Source of the DNA: Acanthacorydalis orientalis
Lineage: Eukaryota; Arthropoda; Insecta; Megaloptera; Corydalidae
Length of the DNA stretch: 64,000 nucleotides
NCBI GenBank assembly: GCA_034766995.1
Contig: CM068317.1
Span: 35,179,428-35,243,427, forward strand
Direction of reading: 5' to 3'
In this document: positions 13,401 through 27,600 of the stretch, in pieces
Layout of the letters: each line of letters begins with the position of its first letter
Numbering within the stretch: position 1 is the stretch's first letter
The notes under the pieces: model-generated
The model's database searches: none
What the model was told of the DNA's origin: nothing
What the model saw: the letters and a program-made list of their open reading frames with translations, nothing else
Made by a program: the position numbers and the translations under genes

Positions 13401-16400
13401 TCTCATGTTCTATAGCATAAGATAATAATAAATACCAAAAATAACTCAAAAACCCCCCAAAATCGCATTTTTATGGATTTTGCGGATATGCGGATATGGC
13501 GGATACGCAAAAATAAACGTTTTTCTTGCTTAAAATAGCCAAAATGTAAAAAAAATGACAAAAATTTCATACTGTTCGATGCGTATTCTCATGTTCTATA
13601 TCATAAGATAATAATAAATGCAAAAAATAACTCAAAAACCCCCCAAAATCGCATTTTTCTGGATTTTGCGGATATGCGGATATGGCGGATACGCGGATAT
13701 GGCGGATATTGCGGATATGGCGGATATGATATCCGCCGCGGATATGATATCCGCCGCGGATATGGTATCCGCCGCGGATATGATATCCGCCGCGGATATG
13801 ATATCCGCCGTATCCGCCATATCCGTAATATCCGCGTATCCGCCATATCCGCATATCCGCAAAATCCAGAAAAATGCGATTTTGGGGGGTTTTTGAGTTA
13901 TTTTTGGCATTTATTATTATCTTATGATATAGAACATGAGAATACGCATCGAACAGTATGAAATTTTTGTCATTTTTTTTACATTTTGGCTATTTTAAGC
14001 AAGAAAAACGTTTATTTTTGCGTATCCGCCATATCCGCATATCCGCAAAATCCAGAAAAATGCGATTTTGGGGGGTTTTTGAGTTATTTTTGGTATTTAT
14101 TATTATCTTATGATATAGAACATGAGAATACGCATCGAACAGTATGAAATTTTTGTCATTTTTTTTACATTTTGGCTATTTTAAGCAAGAAAAACGTTTA
14201 TTTTTGCGTATCCGCCATATCCGCATATCCGCAAAATCCAGAAAAATGCGATTTTGGGGAGTTTTTGAGTTATTTTTGGTATTTATTATTATCTTATGAT
14301 ATAGAACATGAGAATACGCATCGAACAGTATGAAATTTTTGTCATTTTTTTTACATTTTGGATATTTTAAGCAAGAAAAACGTTTATTTTTGCGGATGTT
14401 TTGCGGATATTTCGAGGTTTTTGTCACTTTTTCGGTATCAATTATGAACCTATGTTAATTTTGTCTCTTTTACGATATAGAACATGAGAATACGCATCGA
14501 ACGGTATGAAATAGTTGCTAGTTTTATAACATTTTGCATATTTTATGAAGGAATAACGGAAATTTTTGCAGATATTTTGCGGTTTTTTTGATATTTCCGA
14601 CATTTATTATGGACCGATGTTAATTTTGTCTAGAAATATACATAAAGCATTAAAAGACGAATCGACCAGTATTAACTAGTTACCAAAATATCCTACATAT
14701 CAACAAAATAAACCATATCCGCCATATCCTCAATATGCGCCATATCCGCAATATATAAAATATCCAAATTGTTTTAAAAATGGCAACTATTTCATACCGG
14801 TCGATGCGTATATAATTGTTCTATATCATATCTTATTTAAAATTAATATCAGTCCATAAAATATGTAGGAAATATCAAATAAACTGCAAAAAATCACATT
14901 TTTTTGATATTGCGGATAATGCGGATATTTCGTATATGGTGGATATTACGGATATTGCTTATTTTGTGGCTATGTAGGATAATTTGGCAACTAATTAATA
15001 CTGGTCGATTCGTCTTTTAATGCTTTATGTATATTTCCAGACTTAATTAATATCTGTCCGTAATAAATGTCGGAAATATCATAAAAACCGCAAAAAATCA
15101 GCAAAAATTACAGTTTTTCCTTCATAAAATACCCAAAATGTTATAAAACTAGCAACTATTTCATACTGTTCTATGCGTTATTTAATGTTCTATTTCATAC
15201 TTGAGTCAAAATTGACATCGGTTTATAATAGATACCGAAAAATCACAAAAACCGCCAAAAATTAACAAAAATAAAGGTTTTTCATGGCTAAAAGATCCAA
15301 AATGCTATAAAAATGGCAACTATTTCATACTATTCGATGCGTATTTTAATATACTATATCATACAAGAGTCAAAATTAACATCGGTTCATAATAGATACC
15401 AAAAAAGTCACAAAAACCGCGAAAAATTCGCGAAATTTAAGGTTTTTCATGCCTAAAATATCCAAAATGTTAAAAAAGTGGCAACTATTTCATACTATCC
15501 GATGCCTATTTTAATGTTCTATATCATAAATGAGACAAAAATAACATCGGTTCATAATGGATACCGAAAAAGTTACAAAAACCGCGAAATATCCGCAAAA
15601 TATCCGCAAAAAAAAAACGTTTTTCTTGCTTAAAATATCCAAAATGTAAAAAAAATTACAAAAATTTCATACTGTTCGATGCGTATTTTAATGTTCTATA
15701 TCATAAGATAATAATAAATAACAAAAAATAACGAAAAACCCCCAAAAATCGCATTTTTCTGGATTTTGCGGATATGCGGATATGGCGGATACGCAAAAAT
15801 AAACGTTTTTCTTGCTTAAAATAGCCAAAATGTAAAAAAATGACAAAAATTTCATACTGTTAGATGCGTATTCTCATGTTCTATAGCATAAGATAATAAT
15901 AAATACCAAAAATAACTCAAAAACCCCCCAAAATCGCATTTTTATGGATTTTGCGGATATGCGGATATGGCGGATACGCAAAAATAAACGTTTTTCTTGC
16001 TTAAAATAGCCAAAATGTAAAAAAAATGACAAAAATTTCATACTGTTCGATGCGTATTCTCATGTTCTATATCATAAGATAATAATAAATGCAAAAAATA
16101 ACTCAAAAACCCCCCAAAATCGCATTTTTCTGGATTTTGCGGATATGCGGATATGGCGGATACGCGGATATGGCGGATATTGCGGATATGGCGGATATGA
16201 TATCCGCCGCGGATATGATATCCGCCGCGGATATGGTATCCGCCGCGGATATGATATCCGCCGCGGATATGATATCCGCCGTATCCGCCATATCCGTAAT
16301 ATCCGCGTATCCGCCATATCCGCATATCCGCAAAATCCAGAAAAATGCGATTTTGGGGGGTTTTTGAGTTATTTTTGGCATTTATTATTATCTTATGATA

Positions 16401-17721
16401 TAGAACATGAGAATACGCATCGAACAGTATGAAATTTTTGTCATTTTTTTTACATTTTGGCTATTTTAAGCAAGAAAAACGTTTATTTTTGCGTATCCGC
16501 CATATCCGCATATCCGCAAAATCCAGAAAAATGCGATTTTGGGGGGTTTTTGAGTTATTTTTGGTATTTATTATTATCTTATGATATAGAACATGAGAAT
16601 ACGCATCGAACAGTATGAAATTTTTGTCATTTTTTTTACATTTTGGCTATTTTAAGCAAGAAAAACGTTTATTTTTGCGTATCCGCCATATCCGCATATC
16701 CGCAAAATCCAGAAAAATGCGATTTTGGGGAGTTTTTGAGTTATTTTTGGTATTTATTATTATCTTATGATATAGAACATGAGAATACGCATCGAACAGT
16801 ATGAAATTTTTGTCATTTTTTTTACATTTTGGATATTTTAAGCAAGAAAAACGTTTATTTTTGCGGATGTTTTGCGGATATTTCGAGGTTTTTGTCACTT
16901 TTTCGGTATCAATTATGAACCTATGTTAATTTTGTCTCTTTTACGATATAGAACATGAGAATACGCATCGAACGGTATGAAATAGTTGCTAGTTTTATAA
17001 CATTTTGCATATTTTATGAAGGAATAACGGAAATTTTTGCAGATATTTTGCGGTTTTTTTGATATTTCCGACATTTATTATGGACCGATGTTAATTTTGT
17101 CTAGAAATATACATAAAGCATTAAAAGACGAATCGACCAGTATTAACTAGTTACCAAAATATCCTACATATCAACAAAATAAACCATATCCGCCATATCC
17201 TCAATATGCGCCATATCCGCAATATATAAAATATCCAAATTGTTTTAAAAATGGCAACTATTTCATACCGGTCGATGCGTATATAATTGTTCTATATCAT
17301 ATCTTATTTAAAATTAATATCAGTCCATAAAATATGTAGGAAATATCAAATAAACTGCAAAAAATCACATTTTTTTGATATTGCGGATAATGCGGATATT
17401 TCGTATATGGTGGATATTACGGATATTGCTTATTTTGTGGCTATGTAGGATAATTTGGCAACTAATTAATACTGGTCGATTCGTCTTTTAATGCTTTATG
17501 TATATTTCCAGACTTAATTAATATCTGTCCGTAATAAATGTCGGAAATATCATAAAAACCGCAAAAAATCAGCAAAAATTACAGTTTTTCCTTCATAAAA
17601 TACCCAAAATGTTATAAAACTAGCAACTATTTCATACTGTTCTATGCGTTATTTAATGTTCTATTTCATACTTGAGTCAAAATTGACATCGGTTTATAAT
17701 AGATACCGAAAAATCACAAAA

Positions 17722-17821
17722 NNNNNNNNNNNNNNNNNNNNNNNNNNNNNNNNNNNNNNNNNNNNNNNNNNNNNNNNNNNNNNNNNNNNNNNNNNNNNNN
17801 NNNNNNNNNNNNNNNNNNNNN
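17722..17821. other. Assembly gap of 100 N inside satellite 1
   Basis: Exactly 100 N, a conventional placeholder length. The left flank ends in ATCACAAAA and the right flank begins AAAAATTAAC. In intact units only six bases (ACCGCC) separate these two points. The flanks are therefore in register, and the gap stands for about 6 bp plus an unknown whole number of repeat units. Removing the N, adding six bases and allowing for one extra T in the right flank gives a 2657-bp unit, which fits its four right-hand modules. Confidence 0.95.
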
Positions 17822-20420
17822 AAAAATTAACAAAAATAAAGGTTTTTTCATGGCTAAAAGATCCAAAATGCTATAAAAATGGCAACTATTTCATACTATT
17901 CGATGCGTATTTTAATATACTATATCATACAAGAGTCAAAATTAACATCGGTTCATAATAGATACCAAAAAAGTCACAAAAACCGCGAAAAATTCGCGAA
18001 ATTTAAGGTTTTTCATGCCTAAAATATCCAAAATGTTAAAAAAGTGGCAACTATTTCATACTATCCGATGCCTATTTTAATGTTCTATATCATAAATGAG
18101 ACAAAAATAACATCGGTTCATAATGGATACCGAAAAAGTTACAAAAACCGCGAAATATCCGCAAAATATCCGCAAAAAAAAAACGTTTTTCTTGCTTAAA
18201 ATATCCAAAATGTAAAAAAAATTACAAAAATTTCATACTGTTCGATGCGTATTTTAATGTTCTATATCATAAGATAATAATAAATAACAAAAAATAACGA
18301 AAAACCCCCAAAAATCGCATTTTTCTGGATTTTGCGGATATGCGGATATGGCGGATACGCAAAAATAAACGTTTTTCTTGCTTAAAATAGCCAAAATGTA
18401 AAAAAATGACAAAAATTTCATACTGTTAGATGCGTATTCTCATGTTCTATAGCATAAGATAATAATAAATACCAAAAATAACTCAAAAACCCCCCAAAAT
18501 CGCATTTTTATGGATTTTGCGGATATGCGGATATGGCGGATACGCAAAAATAAACGTTTTTCTTGCTTAAAATAGCCAAAATGTAAAAAAAATGACAAAA
18601 ATTTCATACTGTTCGATGCGTATTCTCATGTTCTATATCATAAGATAATAATAAATGCAAAAAATAACTCAAAAACCCCCCAAAATCGCATTTTTCTGGA
18701 TTTTGCGGATATGCGGATATGGCGGATACGCGGATATGGCGGATATTGAGGATATGGCGGATATGATATCCGCCGCGGATATGATATCCGCCGCGGATAT
18801 GGTATCCGCCGCGGATATGATATCCGCCGCGGGTATGATATCCGCCGTATCCGCCATATCCGTAATATCCGCGTATCCGCCATATCCGCATATCCGCAAA
18901 ATCCAGAAAAATGCGATTTTGGGGGGTTTTTGAGTTATTTTTGGCATTTATTATTATCTTATGATATAGAACATGAGAATACGCATCGAACAGTATGAAA
19001 TTTTTGTCATTTTTTTTACATTTTGGCTATTTTAAGCAAGAAAAACGTTTATTTTTGCGTATCCGCCATATCCGCATATCCGCAAAATCCAGAAAAATGC
19101 GATTTTGGGGGGTTTTTGAGTTATTTTTGGTATTTATTATTATCTTATGATATAGAACATGAGAATACGCATCGAACAGTATGAAATTTTTGTCATTTTT
19201 TTTACATTTTGGCTATTTTAAGCAAGAAAAACGTTTATTTTTGCGTATCCGCCATATCCGCATATCCGCAAAATCCAGAAAAATGCGATTTTGGGGGGTT
19301 TTTGAGTTATTTTTGGTATTTATTATTATCTTATGATATAGAACATGAGAATACGCATCGAACAGTATGAAATTTTTGTCATTTTTTTTACATTTTGGCT
19401 ATTTTAAGCAAGAAAAACGTTTATTTTTGCGTATCCGCCATATCCGCATATCCGCAAAATCCAGAAAAATGCGATTTTGGGGAGTTTTTGAGTTATTTTT
19501 GGTATTTATTATTATCTTATGATATAGAACATGAGAATACGCATCGAACAGTATGAAATTTTTGTCATTTTTTTTACATTTTGGATATTTTAAGCAAGAA
19601 AAACGTTTATTTTTGCGGATGTTTTGCGGATATTTCGAGGTTTTTGTCACTTTTTCGGTATCAATTATGAACCTATGTTAATTTTGTCTCTTTTACGATA
19701 TAGAACATGAGAATACGCATCGAACGGTATGAAATAGTTGCTAGTTTTATAACATTTTGCATATTTTATGAAGGAATAACGGAAATTTTTGCAGATATTT
19801 TGCGGTTTTTTTGATATTTCCGACATTTATTATGGACCGATGTTAATTTTGTCTAGAAATATACATAAAGCATTAAAAGACGAATCGACCAGTATTAACT
19901 AGTTACCAAAATATCCTACATATCAACAAAATAAACCATATCCGCCATATCCTCAATATGCGCCATATCCGCAATATATAAAATATCCAAATTGTTTTAA
20001 AAATGGCAACTATTTCATACCGGTCGATGCGTATATAATTGTTCTATATCATATCTTATTTAAAATTAATATCAGTCCATAAAATATGTAGGAAATATCA
20101 AATAAACTGCAAAAAATCACATTTTTTTGATATTGCGGATAATGCGGATATTTCGTATATGGTGGATATTACGGATATTGCTTATTTTGTGGCTATGTAG
20201 GATAATTTGGCAACTAATTAATACTGGTCGATTCGTCTTTTAATGCTTTATGTATATTTCCAGACTTAATTAATATCTGTCCGTAATAAATGTCGGAAAT
20301 ATCATAAAAACCGCAAAAAATCAGCAAAAATTACAGTTTTTCCTTCATAAAATACCCAAAATGTTATAAAACTAGCAACTATTTCATACTGTTCTATGCG
20401 TTATTTAATGTTCTATTTCA

Positions 20421-23400
20421 TACTTGAGTCAAAATTGACATCGGTTTATAATAGATACCGAAAAATCACAAAAACCGCCAAAAATTAACAAAAATAAAGG
20501 TTTTTCATGGCTAAAAGATCCAAAATGCTATAAAAATGGCAACTATTTCATACTATTCGATGCGTATTTTAATATACTATATCATACAAGAGTCAAAATT
20601 AACATCGGTTCATAATAGATACCAAAAAAGTCACAAAAACCGCGAAAAATTCGCGAAATTTAAGGTTTTTCATGCCTAAAATATCCAAAATGTTAAAAAA
20701 GTGGCAACTATTTCATACTATCCGATGCCTATTTTAATGTTCTATATCATAAATGAGACAAAAATAACATCGGTTCATAATGGATACCGAAAAAGTTACA
20801 AAAACCGCGAAATATCCGCAAAATATCCGCAAAAAAAAACGTTTTTCTTGCTTAAAATATCCAAAATGTAAAAAAAATTACAAAAATTTCATACTGTTCG
20901 ATGCGTATTTTAATGTTCTATATCATAAGATAATAATAAATACCAAAAATAACGAAAAACCCCCAAAAATCGCATTTTTCTGGATTTTGCGGATATGCGG
21001 ATATGGCGGATACGCAAAAATAAACGTTTTTCTTGCTTAAAATAGCCAAAATGTAAAAAAAATGACAAAAATTTCATACTGTTAGATGCGTATTCTCATG
21101 TTCTATAGCATAAGATAATAATAAATACCAAAAATAACTCAAAAACCCCCCAAAATCGCATTTTTATGGATTTTGCGGATATGCGGATATGGCGGATACG
21201 CAAAAATAAACGTTTTTCTTGCTTAAAATAGCCAAAATGTAAAAAAAATGACAAAAATTTCATACTGTTCGATGCGTATTCTCATGTTCTATATCATAAG
21301 ATAATAATAAATGCAAAAAATAACTCAAAAACCCCCCAAAATCGCATTTTTCTGGATTTTGCGGATATGCGGATATGGCGGATACGCAAAAATAAACGTT
21401 TTTCTTGCTTAAAATAGCCAAAATGTAAAAAAAATGACAAAAATTTCATACTGTTCGATGCGTATTCTCATGTTCTATATCATAAGATAATAATAAATAC
21501 CAAAAATAACTCAAAAACCCCCCAAAATCGCATTTTTCTGGATTTTGCGGATATGCGGATATGGCGGATACGCAAAAATAAACGTTTTTCTTGCTTAAAA
21601 TAGTCAAAATGTAAAAAAAATGACAAAAATTTCATACCGTTCGATGCGTATTCTCATGTTCTATATCATAAGATAATAATAAATACCAAAAATAACTCAA
21701 AAACCCCCCAAAATCGCATTTTTCTGGATTTTGCGGATATGCGGATATGGCGGATACGCAAAAATAAACGTTTTTCTTGCTTAAAATAGCCAAAATGTAA
21801 AAAAAATGACAAAAATTTCATACTGTTCGATGCGTATTCTCATGTTCTATATCATAAGATAATAATAAATACCAAAAATAACTCAAAACCCCCCCAAAAT
21901 CGCATTTTTCTGGATTTTGCGGATATGCGGATATGGCGGATACGCGGATATTACGGATATGGCGGATACGGCGGATATCATATCCGCGGCGGATATCATA
22001 TCCGCGGCGGATACCATATCCGCGGCGGATATCATATCCGCGGCGGATATCATATCCGCCATATCCGCAATATCCGCCATATCCGCGTATCCGCCATATC
22101 CGCATATCCGCAAAATCCAGAAAAATGCGATTTTGGGGGGTTTTTGAGTTATTTTTTGCATTTATTATTATCTTATGATATAGAACATGAGAATACGCAT
22201 CGAACAGTATGAAATTTTTGTCATTTTTTTTACATTTTGGCTATTTTAAGCAAGAAAAACGTTTATTTTTGCGTATCCGCCATATCCGCATATCCGCAAA
22301 ATCCATAAAAATGCGATTTTGGGGGGTTTTTGAGTTATTTTTGGTATTTATTATTATCTTATGCTATAGAACATGAGAATACGCATCTAACAGTATGAAA
22401 TTTTTGTCATTTTTTTACATTTTGGCTATTTTAAGCAAGAAAAACGTTTATTTTTGCGTATCCGCCATATCCGCATATCCGCAAAATCCAGAAAAATGCG
22501 ATTTTTGGGGGTTTTTCGTTATTTTTTGTTATTTATTATTATCTTATGATATAGAACATTAAAATACGCATCGAACAGTATGAAATTTTTGTAATTTTTT
22601 TTACATTTTGGATATTTTAAGCAAGAAAAACGTTTTTTTTTTGCGGATATTTTGCGGATATTTCGCGGTTTTTGTAACTTTTTCGGTATCCATTATGAAC
22701 CGATGTTATTTTTGTCTCATTTATGATATAGAACATTAAAATAGGCATCGGATAGTATGAAATAGTTGCCACTTTTTTAACATTTTGGATATTTTAGGCA
22801 TGAAAAACCTTAAATTTCGCGAATTTTTCGCGGTTTTTGTGACTTTTTTGGTATCTATTATGAACCGATGTTAATTTTGACTCTTGTATGATATAGTATA
22901 TTAAAATACGCATCGAATAGTATGAAATAGTTGCCATTTTTATAGCATTTTGGATCTTTTAGCCATGAAAAACCTTTATTTTTGTTAATTTTTGGCGGTT
23001 TTTGTGATTTTTCGGTATCTATTATAAACCGATGTCAATTTTGACTCAAGTATGAAATAGAACATTAAATAACGCATAGAACAGTATGAAATAGTTGCTA
23101 GTTTTATAACATTTTGGGTATTTTATGAAGGAAAAACTGTAATTTTTGCTGATTTTTTGCGGTTTTTATGATATTTCCGACATTTATTACGGACAGATAT
23201 TAATTAAGTCTGGAAATATACATAAAGCATTAAAAGACGAATCGACCAGTATTAATTAGTTGCCAAATTATCCTACATAGCAACAAAATAAGCAATATCC
23301 GTAATATCCACCATATACGAAATATCCGCATTATCCGCAATATCAAAAAAATGTGATTTTTTGCAGTTTATTTGATATTTCCTACATATTTTATGGACTG

Positions 23401-23900
23401 ATATTAATTTTAAATAAGATATGATATAGAACAATTATATACGCATCGACCGGTATGAAATAGTTGCCATTTTTAAAACAATTTGGATATTTTATATATT
23501 GCGGATATGGCGCATATTGAGGATATGGCGGATATGGTTTATTTTGTTGATATGTAGGATATTTTGGTAACTAGTTAATACTGGTCGATTCGTCTTTTAA
23601 TGCTTTATGTATATTTCTAGACAAAATTAACATCGGTCCATAATAAATGTCGGAAATATCAAAAAAACCGCAAAATATCTGCAAAAATTTCCGTTATTCC
23701 TTCATAAAATATGCAAAATGTTATAAAACTAGCAACTATTTCATACCGTTCGATGCGTATTCTCATGTTCTATATCGTAAAAGAGACAAAATTAACATAG
23801 GTTCATAATTGATACCGAAAAAGTGACAAAAACCTCGAAATATCCGCAAAACATCCGCAAAAATAAACGTTTTTCTTGCTTAAAATATCCAAAATGTAAA
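20421..23900. repeat. Large inverted repeat where satellite 1 switches to reverse orientation
   Basis: The left arm (from 20252 through 21900) reappears as reverse complement in 22130-23221. For example GTATATTTCCAGAC at 20252 pairs with the complement ending at 23221. The turn is at the inverted core 21818-22212 (centre near 22015). Coordinate sums show two different centres, 44031 at the core and 43473 at the outer arms. The difference of 558 is exactly three 186-bp modules, so the left arm carries three more modules than the right. The reverse orientation continues until the next core at 24288. Confidence 0.88.
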
Positions 23901-24287
23901 AAAAATGACAAAAATTTCATACTGTTCGATGCGTATTCTCATGTTCTATATCATAAGATAATAATAAATACCAAAAATAACTCAAAAACCCCCCAAAATC
24001 GCATTTTTCTGGATTTTGCGGATATGCGGATATGGCGGATACGCAAAAATAAACGTTTTTCTTGCTTAAAATAGCCAAAATGTAAAAAAATGACAAAAAT
24101 TTCATACTGTTAGATGCGTATTCTCATGTTCTATAGCATAAGATAATAATAAATACCAAAAATAACTCAAAAACCCCCCAAAATCGCATTTTTCTGGATT
24201 TTGCGGATATGCGGATATGGCGGATACGCAAAAATAAACGTTTTTCTTGCTTAAAATAGCCAAAATGTAAAAAAAATGACAAAAATT

Positions 24288-24682
24288 TCATACTGTTCGA
24301 TGCGTATTCTCATGTTCTATATCATAAGATAATAATAAATGCCAAAAATAACTCAAAAACCCCCCAAAATCGCATTTTTCTGGATTTTGCGGATATGCGG
24401 ATATGGCGGATACGCGGATATGGCGGATATTGCGGATATGGCGGATATGATATCCGCCGCGGATATGATATCCGCCGCGGATATGGTATCCGCCGCGGAT
24501 ATGATATCCGCCGCGGATATGATATCCGCCGTATCCGCCATATCCGTAATATCCGCGTATCCGCCATATCCGCATATCCGCAAAATCCAGAAAAATGCGA
24601 TTTTGGGGGGTTTTTGAGTTATTTTTTGCATTTATTATTATCTTATGATATAGAACATGAGAATACGCATCGAACAGTATGA
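24288..24682. repeat. Palindromic core at which the array returns to forward orientation
   Basis: This core has the forward form (GCGGATATGGCGGATATTGCGG on the plus strand), unlike the inverted form at 21818-22212. Sequence to its left (22.2-24.2 kb) is reverse-oriented satellite and sequence to its right is forward. It therefore marks the second orientation switch. Confidence 0.82.
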
Positions 24683-27600
24683 AATTTTTGTCATTTTTTT
24701 TACATTTTGGCTATTTTAAGCAAGAAAAACGTTTATTTTTGCGTATCCGCCATATCCGCATATCCGCAAAATCCAGAAAAATGCGATTTTGGGGGGTTTT
24801 TGACTAATTTTTGATATTTATTATTATCTTATGATATAGAACATGAGAATACGCATCGAACAGTATGAAATTTTTGTCATTTTTTTTACATTTTGGCTAT
24901 TTTAAGCAAGAAAAACGTTTATTTTTGCGTATCCGCCATATCCGCATATCCGCAAAATCCAGAAAAATGCGATTTTGGGGGGGTTTTGAGTTATTTTTGG
25001 TATTTATTATTATCTTATGATATAGAACATGAGAATACGCATCGAACAGTATGAAATTTTTGTCATTTTTTTTACATTTTGGCTATTTTAAGCAAGAAAA
25101 ACTTTTATTTTTGCGTATCCGCCATATCCGCATATCCGCAAAATCCAGAAAAATGCGATTTTGGGGAGTTTTTGAGTTATTTTTGGTATTTATTATTATC
25201 TTATGATATAGAACATGAGAATACGCATCGAACGGTATGAAATTTTTGTCATTTTTTTTACATTTTGACTATTTTAAGCAAGAAAAACGTTTATTTTTGC
25301 GTATCCGCCATATCCGCATATCCGCAAAATCCAGAAAAATGCGATTTTGGGGGGTTTTTGACTTATTTTTGGTATTTATTATTATCTTATGATATAGAAC
25401 ATGAGAATACGCATCGAACAGTATGAAATTTTTGTCATTTTTTTTACATTTTGGCTATTTTAAGCAAGAAAAACGTTTATTTTTGCGTATCCGCCATATC
25501 CGCATATCCGCAAAATCCAGAAAAAAGCGATTTTGGGGAGTTTTTGAGTTATTTTTGGTATTTATTATTATCTTATGATATAGAACAAGAGAATACACAT
25601 CGAACAGTATGAAATTTTTGTCATTTTTTTTACATTTTGGCTATTTTAAGCAAGAAAAACGTTTATTTTTGCGGATGTTTTGCGGATATTTCGCGGTTTT
25701 TGTCACTTTTTCGGTATCAATTATGAACCTATGTTAATTTTGTCTCTTTTACGATATAGAACATGAGAATACGCATCGAACGGTATGAAATTTTTGTCAT
25801 TTTTTTTACATTTTGGCTATTTTAAGCAAGAAAAACGTTTATTTTTGCGTATCCGCCATATCCGCATATCCGCAAAATCCAGAAAAATGCGATTTTGGGG
25901 GGGTTTTGAGTTATTTTTGGTATTTATTATTATCTTATGATATAGAACATGAGAATACGCATCGAACAGTATGAAATTTTTGTCATTTTTTTTACATTTT
26001 GGCTATTTTAAGCAAGAAAAACTTTTATTTTTGCGTATCCGCCATATCCGCATATCCGCAAAATCCAGAAAAATGCGATTTTGGGGAATTTTTGAGTTAT
26101 TTTTGGTATTTATTATTATCTTATGATATAGAACATGAGAATACGCATCGAACGGTATGAAATTTTTGTCATTTTTTTTACATTTTGACTATTTTAAGCA
26201 AGAAAAACGTTTATTTTTGCGTATCCGCCATATCCGCATATCCGCAAAATCCAGAAAAATGCGATTTTGGGGGGTTTTTGACTTATTTTTGGTATTTATT
26301 ATTATCTTATGATATAGAACATGAGAATACGCATCGAACAGTATGAAATTTTTGTCATTTTTTTTACATTTTGGCTATTTTAAGCAAGAAAAACGTTTAT
26401 TTTTGCGTATCCGCCATATCCGCATATCCGCAAAATCCAGAAAAAAGCGATTTTGGGGAGTTTTTGAGTTATTTTTGGTATTTATTATTATCTTATGATA
26501 TAGAACAAGAGAATACGCATCGAACAGTATGAAATTTTTGTCATTTTTTTTACATTTTGGCTATTTTAAGCAAAAAAACGTTTATTTTTGCGGATGTTTT
26601 GCGGATATTTCGCGGTTTTTGTCACTTTTTCGGTATCAATTATGAACCTATGTTAATTTTGTCTCTTTTACGATATAGAACATGAGAATACGCATCGAAC
26701 GGTATGAAATTTTTGTCATTTTTTTTACATTTTGACTATTTTAAGCAAGAAAAACGTTTATTTTTGCGTATCCGCCATATCCGCATATCCGCAAAATCCA
26801 GAAAAATGCGATTTTGGGGGGTTTTTGACTTATTTTTGGTATTTATTATTATCTTATGATATAGAACATGAGAATACGCATCGAACAGTATGAAATTTTT
26901 GTCATTTTTTTTACATTTTGGCTATTTTAAGCAAGAAAAACGTTTATTTTTGCGTATCCGCCATATCCGCATATCCGCAAAATCCAGAAAAATGCGATTT
27001 TGGGGAGTTTTTGAGTTATTTTTGGTATTTATTATTATCTTATGATATAGAACATTAGAATACGCATCGAACAGTATGAAATTTTTGTCATTTTTTTTAC
27101 ATTTTGGCTATTTTAAGCAAGAAAAACGTTTATTTTTGCGTATCCGCCATATCCGCATATCCGCAAAATCCAGAAAAATGCGATTTTGGGGGGTTTTTGA
27201 CTAATTTTTGATATTTATTATTATCTTATGATATAGAACATGAGAATACGCATCGAACAGTATGAAATTTTTGTCATTTTTTTTACATTTTGGCTATTTT
27301 AAGCAAGAAAAACGTTTATTTTTGCGTATCCGCCATATCCGCATATCCGCAAAATCCAGAAAAATGCGATTTTGGGGGGGTTTTGAGTTATTTTTGGTAT
27401 TTATTATTATCTTATGATATAGAACATGAGAATACGCATCGAACAGTATGAAATTTTTGTCATTTTTTTTACATTTTGGCTATTTTAAGCAAGAAAAACT
27501 TTTATTTTTGCGTATCCGCCATATCCGCATATCCGCAAAATCCAGAAAAATGCGATTTTGGGGAGTTTTTGAGTTATTTTTGGTATTTATTATTATCTTA

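Larger units (their letters stand above)
1..20420 (+). repeat. Eight head-to-tail higher-order units of 2471 or 2657 bp
   Basis: Using the motif TACTTGAGTCAAAATTGACA as unit start, units begin at 1, 2472, 5129, 7600, 10256, 12727, 15198 and 17669, with the next start at 20421. The lengths are 2471, 2657, 2471, 2656, 2471, 2471, 2471 and 2752 (the last includes 100 N). The 186-bp difference equals one extra copy of the 186-bp module in the right half. Units 1-7 are almost identical by eye, apart from changes such as a one-base difference in a poly-A run near 8011. Unit 8, after the gap, has private substitutions in its core (near 18749 and 18833). Such homogeneity points to very recent amplification or to assembly copying. 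Confidence 0.92.
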
